DNA of 64,000 nt from Bacteroidia bacterium. GTDB taxonomy: Bacteria; Bacteroidota; Bacteroidia; M30B66. This document shows, piece by piece, positions 1 through 10,800 of this stretch (position 1 is the stretch's first letter; every line of letters begins with the position of its first letter). The notes under the pieces are model-generated. The model was given only the letters and a program-made list of their open reading frames with translations. It had not been told where the DNA came from and made no database searches. Both the position numbers and the translations under genes were made by a program. Where the stretch lies: positions 50,020 to 114,019 of the forward strand of contig JAGYKL010000011.1 in the NCBI GenBank assembly GCA_018401705.1, written 5' to 3'.

Positions 1-25
1 TTTTTGTGACGAAATATGGAGCATT

Positions 26-132
26 GCGTACAACGTATTGCGTATTACGTACATCGAATTACGTACATCGAATTACGTATTACGTACATCGAATTACGTA
101 CATCGAATTACGAATTACGTACATCGAATTAC
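26..132. repeat. Heptamer-based tandem repeat array
   Basis: Fifteen consecutive 7-base units fill 26-130. The main pair ACGTACA + TCGAATT forms a 14-base unit present at 47-60, 61-74, 82-95, 96-109 and 117-130. Single variant heptamers lie between or before these: GCGTACA (26-32), ACGTATT (33-39 and 75-81), GCGTATT (40-46) and ACGAATT (110-116). The array is non-coding in what can be seen and lies downstream of the anti-sigma gene. The strict 7-base phase suggests growth by slippage or unequal crossover. No function can be assigned. Confidence 0.9.
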
Positions 133-137
133 GTTAT

Positions 138-220
138 AAGTCCTGATGAGCCCCCAAGAGTCCCCATGAGCTTGTCGAATGGGCTTGTCGAATAAGTCCT
201 CATGAGCCTGTCGAATGAGG
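138..220. repeat. Short repeats with GAGCYTGTCGAAT core (REP-like)
   Basis: A 13-base core, GAGCYTGTCGAAT, occurs at 168-180, 181-193 (first bases GGG) and 204-216. A second motif, AAGTCCTSATGAG, occurs at 138-150 and 194-206. Read on the minus strand the core is a TTCGACARGCTC-type sequence, resembling short dispersed repeats seen in many bacterial genomes; that resemblance is from memory. The last copy overlaps the 3' end of the anti-sigma gene and supplies its final codons and stop. Confidence 0.7.
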
Positions 221-439
221 GTTATTCAACATCTTCTTAAACTCAGGATCTAACTTTAAAGCAGGACCTTCTGATTTTAATGCACGATTTATCATCTCGC
301 TTTGGCGTGCAAAAGACTTACAGTATTTGCATAAAAACAGATGCACTTTCAACTTACGCGCTTCAGATGAGCTTAGTGGCTCTTCTTCCTTGCGAATGAT
401 TTGCTTTGTTGCTTCAGCGCATGAAATAAATATGCTCAT
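200..439 (-). CDS. Putative zinc-finger anti-sigma factor
   Basis: A 79-residue protein with the layout of the small zinc-binding anti-sigma domain (zf-HC2/ZAS-like): an N-terminal Cys (SCAEAT, residue 7), a basic helix, then HLFLCKYC with the typical His-x3-Cys-x2-Cys spacing. No membrane segment is present, so it would be a soluble cytoplasmic regulator that binds the ECF sigma factor encoded immediately upstream; one base separates the sigma stop from this start. The last residues (HSTGS) and the stop are encoded by a repeat copy at 204-216, so the native C-terminus may have been replaced. The anti-sigma role is inferred from the motif and the gene pair. Confidence 0.75.
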   Translation of the reverse strand: MSIFISCAEATKQIIRKEEEPLSSSEARKLKVHLFLCKYCKSFARQSEMINRALKSEGPALKLDPEFKKMLNNPHSTGS

Positions 440-440
440 C

Positions 441-1013
441 TTATTCGTTTATCCAGTTTTTCTCTAAACATGACCTAAGTTGAACTCTGGCCCGGTGCAG
501 TAAAACCCAGTAGTTCGACGAAGATATATTCATCTCCTTACAAATCTCATCAGCGTCTTTATCTTCGAGGTATTTATAAGCAAAAACCAATTGTTGCTGC
601 TCTGTAAGCTTGTCGCGGCAAGCCGCTAAAACACTGTAAAATTCTTTTTGTTGCAAAGCATCAACTTCTTTGCTGTGCCAATCTCCTGGTGATGCATCTT
701 TCTTCCAGTGACCATTTTTTTCAAAGTGCTCTTCGTTGCCAGAAAGACTAATATGTTCCTGTTTCCGATACTTACTTCTATAAAAATCAAGAATCTTATT
801 CTTTATAATTGCGAAAAGCCAGGTTCTCTCCGAAGAGTCACCCCTAAATTCATCAATCCGCCGATAGGCTGCAAAAAAAGTATCCTGAACTAAGTCTCTG
901 GCTGTTTCTTCATCACTCACCTTCCATCTTGCAAAGCTGTATAACTCATCTGAGAAACGAGAAACCCAAGTGCTTGCATCCACATTTCTGGATTCATTAC
1001 TTTCTTGCATCAA
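441..1013 (-). CDS. ECF-type RNA polymerase sigma factor
   Basis: A 190-residue sigma-70 family protein of the extracytoplasmic function group. Region 2 is clear (DLVQDTFFAAYRR, then FRGDSSERTWLFAIIKN and a basic DFYRSKYRK helix). After a charged linker, region 4 follows with a helix-turn-helix (DADEICKEMNISSSNYWVLL, then HRARVQLR). It would direct RNA polymerase to a dedicated promoter set. It lies 11 bases after the stop of a T9SS type B cargo gene and 1 base before a zinc-finger anti-sigma gene, so the three are probably one operon. A second Met directly follows the first, so the start could be 1010. Targets cannot be read from the window. Confidence 0.92.
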   Translation of the reverse strand: MMQESNESRNVDASTWVSRFSDELYSFARWKVSDEETARDLVQDTFFAAYRRIDEFRGDSSERTWLFAIIKNKILDFYRSKYRKQEHISLSGNEEHFEKNGHWKKDASPGDWHSKEVDALQQKEFYSVLAACRDKLTEQQQLVFAYKYLEDKDADEICKEMNISSSNYWVLLHRARVQLRSCLEKNWINE

Positions 1014-1024
1014 TCTAAATCGTC

Positions 1025-2860
1025 TTATTCGTAACGCAAGTTAATGAAGGTCCTTTCTGTTATATCAAGGGTCTTACTCTCGAAAACTGCAAAATAGGTG
1101 TCAGCAGGTAATCTATTTCCGTTTAAGTCGCGACCATCCCAGGTGTTATCATAGTTGATTGCCTCAAAAACTAACCTTCTCGAAATATCCCAAACGCGAA
1201 ATGTATTATTAAGAAGATTTCCGTTTAAACCACTTATCACATAAAAATCGTTATAGCCATCTCCGTTAGGTGTAAACGCATTAGGCAATCCGAAGGGTTT
1301 TCCTTCTCCCGGAAATGGAGGTGTTACAATTGTATCCGGGCCAGCTAGTACTATTTCACCATTGGTTGAGCATCCTGCGAAGTCTGAAACAACCACAGAA
1401 TAAGTGCCTGCAGCTAAGTCGATAATATCCTCTTGGGTGGCTCCATTAGACCATAAATAAGAATATGGCAATACACCTCCGCTTACCTCAAGGTCAATTT
1501 GTCCGTCTTGTGCACTGTATGAACTCGTGTTAAATCCATTTGAATAAATGAGTGCTTCAAGTGAAATAATTTCGGGGCTTTCACCAAACTGGAATTCTAA
1601 AGTATCAGAGTTGTTTCCACATCCTGCGGCATTAGCTACTTGCACATAGTACTGCCCGGGGCCAATAACCGTAGTACTTTGTGTATTCGCCAAAGTTGGT
1701 TGCCAAAAGTAGCTTCCTGCCTGGCTCGACGTTAATGTTACTTCCTGATTATCGCAAATAACACTCGTTCCTTCAGGCTCTACTGTTATTGTCGGCTTCG
1801 CCGGGATTGGAATAACCGTTACCACTTGAGATACTTCGGCCACACAAAACTCATCAAATTCAACAGAGTATGTTATCTCATGCGGCCCCAAGCCTGCATC
1901 AAGTGGTGTAAAATTGCCATTGCTAACCCCGGAACCCGAGTAAATTCCACCCGAAGGGTTACCAACTGTTAACTCCAACCTTGGGTCGTTTAAGCAAAAA
2001 TTTGGCAGTGGATTCATGGTAATATTACCAGGTTCAATAACAGTTATGGTGTCAACAATAGTAAAGGCACAATTCTGATAAACAATCGTGTATTCAATAG
2101 GGTGAATGCCCAAGCCCGAAAGATTTGGGAAAAAGACCGTGTCGGCAACTACTCCCTGTCCGCTAAATGTACCAGTTGTTGGGTTTACGTAATTTTTCAA
2201 TTTAATCACATCGCTGGTATTACAAATAACAGGAGGGAGGTTACTTTCTAAAACCGATGGTGGCGCACCTACATTTGCTTGAATATTAAAAGGCCCCCTT
2301 AAACATCCTCCCGGATTGGTAAAGTATAACTCATAAAAAGTTTGCTCTGTTGGAAAGAGATTTAATAGAGGCGAATTACTCGTGTCTAAAAAAGTAGAAG
2401 ATGTTGGATTGGCAAACAAATATGTGCCGGCGCTTATCACATCATAATACAATTTACCGGTATCTCCCGGACAAAGGCTAAAGTTCGTTATAGGAACATA
2501 TGCGTCTGGTTGAGGATAAACATCAAATATTATTGTGTCAGTAAATGCACCAATGAAGTTGCCAAATTCATCTACATAAGTCCTATTCATATAGTATTCA
2601 TAGCTTATGATACCCTCGGTAAGGTTTTCGGCAGATATCCCAACTTCATGTCCAATAAAATCCTGTAATGGAGGTACGTTCAATGGCTCCCAGCGATACT
2701 GAACACCTTCTTCAAAATAAGGACAAGCCCACGTGGTGTCAACTCCTCCGCAAATTCCAACATGTAAAACCGTATCTCTTACCGGTGGTGGTGCTTGCGC
2801 ATTAGAAAGAGAAAAACTCAATGCAAAAATAAGTAATAGTAATATGTGTCTTATTTTCAT
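1025..2860 (-). CDS. T9SS type B (CHU_C-like) secreted surface protein
   Basis: A 611-residue exported protein. Residues 1-21 are a Sec signal peptide ending in SNAQ. The middle is a series of Ig-like/PKD-like beta domains rich in paired Cys. At about 440-505 lies a SprB-type module (SGGVLPYSYLWSNG, AGTYSVVVSDFAGC). The last 85 residues are the gliding-motility-associated C-terminal domain (PNAFTPNGDGYNDFYVISG, YDNTWDGRDLNG), the signal for T9SS type B export. Cell-surface location follows from these signals; substrate or ligand is unknown. It is the first gene of an operon with the ECF sigma factor and anti-sigma protein, so it may be regulated by or linked to that pair. Confidence 0.88.
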   Translation of the reverse strand: MKIRHILLLLIFALSFSLSNAQAPPPVRDTVLHVGICGGVDTTWACPYFEEGVQYRWEPLNVPPLQDFIGHEVGISAENLTEGIISYEYYMNRTYVDEFGNFIGAFTDTIIFDVYPQPDAYVPITNFSLCPGDTGKLYYDVISAGTYLFANPTSSTFLDTSNSPLLNLFPTEQTFYELYFTNPGGCLRGPFNIQANVGAPPSVLESNLPPVICNTSDVIKLKNYVNPTTGTFSGQGVVADTVFFPNLSGLGIHPIEYTIVYQNCAFTIVDTITVIEPGNITMNPLPNFCLNDPRLELTVGNPSGGIYSGSGVSNGNFTPLDAGLGPHEITYSVEFDEFCVAEVSQVVTVIPIPAKPTITVEPEGTSVICDNQEVTLTSSQAGSYFWQPTLANTQSTTVIGPGQYYVQVANAAGCGNNSDTLEFQFGESPEIISLEALIYSNGFNTSSYSAQDGQIDLEVSGGVLPYSYLWSNGATQEDIIDLAAGTYSVVVSDFAGCSTNGEIVLAGPDTIVTPPFPGEGKPFGLPNAFTPNGDGYNDFYVISGLNGNLLNNTFRVWDISRRLVFEAINYDNTWDGRDLNGNRLPADTYFAVFESKTLDITERTFINLRYE

Positions 2861-3144
2861 TTATATGTTGATGTATTTACTAAGGAAATCAAAGGTAATT
2901 AATTTTCAATGTTCTTATTACCTGTGTAATCTTACTCTGTAATATTTCGCAACAGCACATGTTTTTCTTACACAAGAATTTTGTAATCTCAAAAATTTAA
3001 TAAAAAAAACTTAAAACGTATTAAGTTGATTATCAGAAGTGTGCTAATAATATCACAGATATTTAACATTTGGTTAGCATTTAGAAAGAAAACTTTATAA
3101 TTTTATGTTTTGCAAGTAACAACTACAAAAACAATTATGCTCTA
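2861..3144. promoter_or_regulatory. Divergent intergenic region with a -7-like box
   Basis: This 284-base AT-rich region separates divergent operons. On the minus strand, 2890-2897 reads TACCTTTG, matching the Bacteroidota -7 consensus TAnnTTTG, 30 bases upstream of the type B protein start. No TTG element was found at the usual 17-23 base distance, so the call is partial. For the plus-strand operon at 3145 no convincing promoter was found, only AT-rich sequence. Confidence 0.35.
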
Positions 3145-3999
3145 ATGTTTATTTCTGATAAACTAAATTTCTTACATAGGTCATCGAGCCTGAAAGTATT
3201 GATGCTGTTGATGTCATGTGCATTGTCAGCAACGCCGCTTTTTGCCCAAACCGGCAAGAAAAAAGCTAAGGAAAGTCAAAAAGAAGAGGTTAAGAAAAAT
3301 GATGGTTCTGAGATAGACCTTTCTAAAGTTGAGTGGCCAGAGTATTATAATGAGTATGCTTCGGGAGGTGATTTTAGAAATGGACGCGATTTTAACGTTG
3401 AAGAAAGATATTTCGCTCCTTATATAGTATCAGTGCCTGTTATTCTTACTCCTAAAAAAGATCAGGCTTTAGCACTTAAAATGTGGAAAGAAACCATTAG
3501 AGTTTATTTCAAAGGAAACGACCCTGCTTTTTACAAAGCTTTAGAGCCAAGTAATACTATTGAGGCAAAAGCTGTGAACTACGATAATTTAGAATTTCCT
3601 CAAATTAATTTTGGAGGAGACAAGCCTCAAACAAAAATTCCTTTCTGGGTTACTGATTATCTAAACGACGAAGAGCTTTTTAATCGCTTATTCGGTTTTC
3701 AAGTTTCACTTGGAAATATAGTTTATTGCTCAGAAGATATTATGTTTCCTTTAATGACTAACGCTAACATCGAAAATGAAGAAGCTCGCATGGAGGAAGC
3801 TAAAAAATATTACATGGCAATTTATGCCTGGGCTCAAGCTTACCCAAAACTATTTGATAAAATTGATGACCCCAATTTGAAATTTGCTCTTGAAACACAA
3901 AATTTAGATTTGCTTTATCGCTTCGGTCAGCACCGTTTTGCACTAAGCAATGAGATGAGAGATAACTTACGTTTCGAAAAGAAAAATGTTCAACCTTGA
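3145..3999 (+). CDS. Unrecognised exported protein
   Basis: A 284-residue protein not assigned to a family. The N-terminus has a basic start, a hydrophobic core (VLMLLMSCALSA) and a TPLFAQ cleavage site around residue 35, then a Lys/Glu-rich linker (KKKAKESQKEEVKK), indicating export to the periplasm or outer membrane. The mature part is acidic and aromatic-rich with no Cys pair, repeat or sorting domain. It has the general look of T9SS periplasmic accessory proteins such as GldN/PorN but lacks motifs that would justify that name. Its last 14 bases overlap the longest possible form of the next gene. It heads an apparent operon ending in the giant surface protein, so a role in export or anchoring of that protein is a reasonable guess only. 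Confidence 0.75.
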   Translation: MFISDKLNFLHRSSSLKVLMLLMSCALSATPLFAQTGKKKAKESQKEEVKKNDGSEIDLSKVEWPEYYNEYASGGDFRNGRDFNVEERYFAPYIVSVPVILTPKKDQALALKMWKETIRVYFKGNDPAFYKALEPSNTIEAKAVNYDNLEFPQINFGGDKPQTKIPFWVTDYLNDEELFNRLFGFQVSLGNIVYCSEDIMFPLMTNANIENEEARMEEAKKYYMAIYAWAQAYPKLFDKIDDPNLKFALETQNLDLLYRFGQHRFALSNEMRDNLRFEKKNVQP

Positions 4000-4000
4000 T

Positions 4001-4693
4001 ATGAAGAATTATAGAAACATATATATATGTATACAGAATGCGTTTTTATGCATTCTGATTCCTTCATTGTTCAACACAGTGTCTGCTCAAGTTACTGGAA
4101 AGAAATCTGAAGGTACTTTGCAACCTCAATTATTTGTTTCACCTGATCAGCCTTATCAGGAAGAAAAAGTGCAGGAAGATACCAAATCTAATAAGGTGTT
4201 ATTCGCCGCAAAAACTCTTGCCATTGTAGAGGAAAGTCTTAATTCTTCAAGACCATACTTTATGGGCTTAAAAGCTGAGCGACTTCTCGATATTTCTATA
4301 AAAGGAATTTACCAGCCGGCTGCTAACCCAGAAAACACCATGTGTGATATGGTAGTTGCCGATGGCTTTGATAAAGCTTCTCTTCCTGATTTAAGTTCTG
4401 ATTTCAGAAAAGAACTAGTAAAAGTCATGAAACCTGAAACCATCAATGAAATTCAATATTGCCTAAACTATCTTGGCATATATTCAACTGATGCTGATTT
4501 TTACATTTATTATGTAGCTCCTTATAAGAATGAACTTTTAGCTCTCCTCTCTTCAAAACTGCAGGGAAGAGAACTTGCCTGGATAATAGCCAACGACTTT
4601 CAACAATGTGTATGCAATCGAAAACCGATAATTCAATTAAGTAAAGAATTAGAACAAAAGATGCAGAGCAGGCAAGATAAATTAAACAATTAA
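4001..4693 (+). CDS. Unrecognised exported protein
   Basis: A protein of 230 residues from the ATG at 4001, preferred because it gives a compact signal peptide ending NTVSAQ and starts 1 base after the previous stop; an ATG at 3986 would add five residues and overlap that gene. After the signal come a charged linker and a mixed alpha/beta region with Cys residues near the middle (NTMCDM, IQYCLNY) and end (FQQCVCNRK). No family is recognised and no T9SS sorting domain is present, so it is more likely a periplasmic or membrane-associated partner than cargo. The next gene follows 14 bases later. Translation coupling with its neighbours suggests joint function with the giant surface protein. Confidence 0.7.
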   Translation: MKNYRNIYICIQNAFLCILIPSLFNTVSAQVTGKKSEGTLQPQLFVSPDQPYQEEKVQEDTKSNKVLFAAKTLAIVEESLNSSRPYFMGLKAERLLDISIKGIYQPAANPENTMCDMVVADGFDKASLPDLSSDFRKELVKVMKPETINEIQYCLNYLGIYSTDADFYIYYVAPYKNELLALLSSKLQGRELAWIIANDFQQCVCNRKPIIQLSKELEQKMQSRQDKLNN

Positions 4694-4812
4694 CAACCAA
4701 GGGGAACATGACAACACGACATTTAAGACGAAACAAGAGTCCCTCGTCGGGTACACTTGTCACAAATCAAAAAGTAAATTCAATTTTATCAACAACCAAT
4801 AAACTAAATTCT

Positions 4813-7800
4813 ATGCAAATCAATTTTACTAAACTGCGGCAAATTCCGTGGAAGGCCCTTTCGGTCCTCTGGATGTTGCTCTTGGTGGGTACGATGCAGG
4901 CACAGGTTAACTCCTACGTGTCTACCGTAACATCAAATGCCTACTCATCCATTACCGGTGGTACATTTTTTCATACCGGTACTGCCGATGATGCTGTGTC
5001 TACGCAAAACGTAGGTTTTACATTTACCTACAATGGTACTGCTTATACCAACTTTCAGGTATCTACCAATGGGTTTATCCAATTTGGTGGGGGTGCTTCG
5101 GGCACTAACTACAGTCCAATAAGTGGCGGCGGTAACCGAACCATTGCTCCTTTTGGGGGTGACCTTCAAGGAAATGGTGGTGGTTGTCGTGTGCAAACAT
5201 TGGGTACTGCACCTAATAGGATATGTGTAATTCAGTGGGCATTATACCGTCGTTATGCTAATGCTACTGATAACTTTAACTTTCAGATACGCCTGTATGA
5301 AACAGATAATTCAATTGAATTGAATTACTGTTTAATGAACTCTACATCTTCACATACCAAGCAAGTTGGTATTCGTGGTAATGCTTCTAGTGACTTTAAT
5401 AACAGAACAACTACAACTTCTTGGGCGGGTGCTACCATTGGTGGTTCCAATTTCTCATCAATTACTTTGAGTGGAACAGTATTCCCAGCTTGTGGTTTAG
5501 TTTATCGTTTTGTTCCTCCTTCATTGCCACTTTGTGCAGGTACACCTGCACCGGGCAATACGCTTTCAAGTGCTGGTGCTGCTGCATGTTCAGGTTCTAA
5601 CTTTACATTGAGCCTTCAAAATCAAGCATCACTTGATCTAGAAGATGGTTATTCTTATCAGTGGGAAGATTCTCCTGATAATATTACCTATACTCCGATT
5701 GCTGCAGCTACTAATAACACTTTAACTACTAGTTTAACAGCATCTACATGGTATCGTTGTGTAGTAACTTGTTCTAACGGTGGTGCTACGGGTAATTCTA
5801 CACCTTTACAGGTAAACCTTAATCCTTTTTACAATTGCTATCCTGCATCTAATGCTACATCTGCAGCCGATTCAGAATTGCTTCGAGTTGCAATAGGATC
5901 TTTGAATAATGTTACTACTTGCGCTGGAACGGGCACAACGCCTCCTTCAGTGATTAATCAGTATTCTCAGTACACATTCTTACCTGCACCAAATCTTACT
6001 CAAGGTGTTGCAAATACTTTTACTTATCAGCCAGGTTCTTGTGGTGGAGATTATGGTAAGACAACTAAAGTTTGGATTGACTATGACCAAAATGGGTCAT
6101 TAGATCCTGTAACTGAGTTGGCATTTACTAGTACAGGCGGTCAATTAAATGGAACTTACACAGGTTCTATTACCGTTCCGTTCACTGCATTAACTGGTGT
6201 AACTGGTATGCGTGTGGTGATGCAGGAAACTGGAGGTACAGGTTTTGGACCAACAGGTACTTACCTTTGGGGTGAAACAGAAGATTATGTAGTCAATATT
6301 TTACCTTCATTAAATTGTCCTGGAACGCCAGCTGCATCAAATGCAACTGCTTCAGTTCCTTCAGCATGTGATGGAACCACAATTGGCTTAAATACAAGTG
6401 TAAATTATACACTAGCTGGTTTTACTTTCCAGTGGGAAGAAGGCGCAACAGCTGGTGGACCTTGGTCTGCTCTTGTTGGTGAAACAAGTCAAATTGGATC
6501 AGCAGTTTATGATCCTGCTAATCCTTTTTACCGTTGTAGAATCAATTGTACTTTTGGAGGTGTAGAAACAATTACTACACCGGTTCAGGTTACAGAAAAT
6601 TCATTTAACCAATGTTACTGCCCTGTAGGTGCAAGCTTTGATGGTGATGAGGATATTTTTAATGTAACAATAGGAACATTGAATAATTCTAGTACTTGCT
6701 TAACAACAGGTGGTACAGGTTCAATCATTAACCAATACAGTAATTATCGCGCAGTTCCTGCACCAACCTTACTTCAAACTATACCTTATCCAATGAGTGT
6801 TACCGTAGGTACATGTGGATTTGAGTATGATATGAGCTCTCGTGTTTGGATTGACTATAATCAAGATGGTGTATTTGGTGCAACTGAATTAGTTTACCAA
6901 GGAGCAACTATTACTTATGTTGGAACTCATGTTTTCAACTTTAGCGTAACAGTTCCTGGCACTGCATTAACAGGTGTAACTGGTATGCGTGTTATGACAT
7001 ACGAAACAGGTTTTGGAGCTCCGGCAAGTGCTGGAAGTTGTGAGACTTATGGCTATGGAGAAACAGAAGATTACTTAGTTGACATTCAACCTCCACCAAC
7101 TTGTTCTGGAACACCGGTTGCTTCTACTTCAATTGCAAGTTTAGCAGGTCCACTCTGTCCTGCTGATAATTTGGTTCTTTCTTTAAGTCCATCTTATTCA
7201 TTACTTGGTTTAACATACCAGTGGGAAAGATCAGATGATGGTATTACTTACAATCCAATTCCAGGCGAAACGGCTCAAACCGCTAATATTTCTCAATCAG
7301 CTCCTTCTTATTACAGATGTGCTATTGAGTGTACAGGTTTTGGTTCGCCAATTACATCTACACCAACAGCCTTAATTGGTCAGAACCCTTTATTATCTTG
7401 TTATTGCACATCTTCGGCTAATAACACCGGAGATACTGAAATATTTAATGTTTCTTTTGCAGGTACATTAAATAATACAACAAACTGTGCTCAAACAGGT
7501 ACAACAGGTTCTGTTCTAAACCGTTATTCAAATTACACGAACCTTGGTCCTTTTAATGCAGACAGAGGCGTTCTTCAATCATTCAGTATGAATGCAGGAA
7601 CTTGCGGTGGTGCATTTACGGCAGGGGTTACTGTATTTATTGATTGGAATGCGAATGGTAATTTTGAAGCTGGCGAACGTATGTTCACTTCAACAACTCT
7701 AACTCCTTCAGCTGGAGCTGGAACATTAGTTTCAGGAACTTTTACTATTCCAGGCACAGCGACTCCGGGTGTAACAGTAATGCGTGTTATTCTTGCTGAG

Positions 7801-10800
7801 ACTTTCACTCCAGGTTCAATTGCTGCTTGCGGCACTTACGGTTGGGGAGAAACAGAAGATTATGCTATAAACATTACTATTCCTCCTCCATGTGTTGGAA
7901 CACCAAATCTTCCAACAATGCCGGGTACTCCTATTGAAGTACTTAATGGAACAACAACGAATATAGTTCCAACAGGTGTTACCACAGGTGCAGGAATAAC
8001 TTATCAGTGGGAGAGCGCAGCAGCTGTTGGCGGTCCTTATACACCAGTATTAGGTGCAACATTATCAAGTTATACTACTCCTCCTGTAGCAGGTTCTACT
8101 TGGTACAGATTAGTTACCGATTGTAGTTTCTCAACTTTAACATCTACTTCTACTCCGGTTGAGGTTCGTGGTGTAGGTGGAGCTTCTTGTGCTGATCCTT
8201 ACATTGTAAGTGGTCTTCCATTCTCAGGAACATTCAGCACAGCAGGATCAGGAAATAACATTGGAACTCAAGGTTGCGGAAGCGGTTTCTATGGAACTGG
8301 TAACGACTATGTCTTTGAAGTAAACTTAACTGCAGGTGTTAACTATGAACTTTCTGTAGCTAATACTTCAGGTTCAGGTTATATAGCTGCTTTCTTGAAA
8401 ACAACTTGTGCTTCAACAACAGCGGGTACTTCATTGATATGTGCTGAGTCTGGAGCATCAAATTCGGCAGTAGGTACAGCAACAGTTCCAACTACAGGTA
8501 CATACTACATAGTAGTTGATTACTGGGCTGCTCCATCGTCATCTAATTTCTTTGTTAGATTACGTCAAACACCGGCTGCCCCGGTTTCTGGAACAACACC
8601 TTTCAATGCTATTGGAACAACTCAAAGTGCAACTGATATTTGTTCTGGTGTAGCTGGTTCTACTGCTAATGCAGGAGCATCAGGTGAGCCAACTGTATGT
8701 GGTGGTACTGCCGATGATGACGTTTGGTACTCATTCGTTGCAACTTCTTCGGCTGTTGTAATTAACGTTGACCCAGGAAGTAATGGTGTATTTAATTCAG
8801 GTGCTGATATTGCAGTTGAATTGTATGCAGGTGTACCGGGTGCGCTAGGGCCAGGTTTGTGCTTGAATAATAGCACGAACAAAGGAGCTCCTGAAGTAGG
8901 AACTATCGTAGGTCTTGCAATCGGTAATACATATTATATCCGTATTTATGACAGAAACGTGCTTTGGGGTTCAAACTTGGGTAATTTCACTCTTTGTTTA
9001 ACAACACCTCCTCCACCAGTAAATGATGATTGTGCTGGAGCTATAGTACTTCCATTGAATGCTACATGTAGCAGCACAACAGGAAATACAGTTTCTGCAA
9101 CTCAATCACAAGCTGCTATTGCATGTTCTGGTTTCACAGGTAATGCTGATGACGATATTTGGTATCGTGTAGACTTAATTTCTGCATCTGACCTTAACAT
9201 TCGTGTTACTGCAACAGGTACAGCAATGGACCCGGTTGTTCAGTTATTCTCAGGAAGCTGCGGTGGATTAACTGCTGAGTTCTGCGAAGACCGTTCTATT
9301 ACAGGTGGTTCTGAATTAATTAGCCGTTCATTAACTGCTGGAACTTACTTTATTCGTGTATTCCATTATGGAGTGGGTACTGGAGCAGGTGGAGGTCACA
9401 CAATCTGTGCATTCACTACAACTCCTGCACCTCGTCCTGCAAATGATGAAATTACAGGAGCAGTTACAGTTCCTTTTGTAGTTGACTGTTCTCCGTTAGG
9501 ACCATTCACATCTACAAATGCAACACTTACACATACGAATTCTATTTCTCCTGTTGTAGGTAATGCAAATGACGATGTTTGGTACAAGTTCACAGCAACT
9601 CAAGGTTATGCAAACATTATTGTTCAGGGTGGTTCTGGTTATAACCCAGTTATCCAAATGTTCGAGATTGCAGGTAACAAAACTGTAACTGGTGAATTCC
9701 CTGCTGTAAACGCAACAGGCGCTAATGGTACTGAGGAAGTAACTTACTATGGTTTAACAGTAGGTGCTACTTACTTTATCAGAGTTTATGACTTTGGTGC
9801 AGGTAACCCAACTGGAAACTTCACAATTTGTGTGTTCCGTACGCCTCCTCCAAGTAATGACTTATGTATTGGAGCAATTAACATCTTCCAGCAGAATTCT
9901 GCTACTTGTGTAACTCCAACATTTGGCTTCACGCTTAACGCTACGCCGGATGTTGCTGCTGCTCCTTGTGCAGGAACATCTGATGATGACGTATTCTATA
10001 CATTCGTTGCTACTAGCCCTAACCCAACTATCGAGGTTACAGGTCTTCAAGGCTTTGACCCTGTATTGAACCTTCGTTCAGGTGCAGGTTGTGGTACTTC
10101 TATTACTTGTGCAAACGCCACTGGCGTTGATGGTACTGAAGTAATTAATGCTTCAGGCCTAACAGTTGGTCAAACATATAGAATTCGTATTTACTCAGCT
10201 GGTAGTGGATCTCAATTCATGGGTGTATTCACAGTATGTGTATATGGTATTGCTGTTCCTCCTGCAAACGACAATTGTGCAGGTGCGTTTAACCTACCTA
10301 ACACTTCTCCATGTACATCAGTAAATGGTTTAGTTACAGGTGCTACTTTGTCTCAGACTGGTTGTGCAGGTAATGCGAATGATGATGTATGGTATCAATT
10401 TGTTGCTGCAAACACAACTGCTACAGTAACTGTAGTTGGTGGTGTAGGTTTCGACGCTGTTGTTCAGGCATTCAGTGGCGGTTGCGGTGGATTGGTTTCT
10501 TTAGGTTGTCAAGATGCAACAGGAAGCGGTACATCTGAAAACTTGCTTCTATCAGGCTTAACTCCTGGTAACACTTACTATGTAAGAACTTACCATTGGT
10601 CAGCTGCTGATGCAACTACTCCTAACTTCTCAGTATGTTTAACAGGTCAGCCTCCAGTGAATGATGATGCAGTTGGTGCAATTGCAGCTCCTATTCGTCG
10701 TGATATTATTCCTTCAATTTCAAATGCTACTAACTTAGGAGCAACGAATAATACAGATGTTAACATTTCTACTGGTTCATACGCTGATTTCCGTAATGAT

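Noticed and set aside
26..132. CRISPR array
   Set aside because: Units are 7 bases with no unique spacers, and no cas genes are present.
3145..3999. GldN/PorN identity
   Set aside because: Length and general look are similar, but none of the expected conserved segments could be seen, and no other gld/por core genes are beside it.
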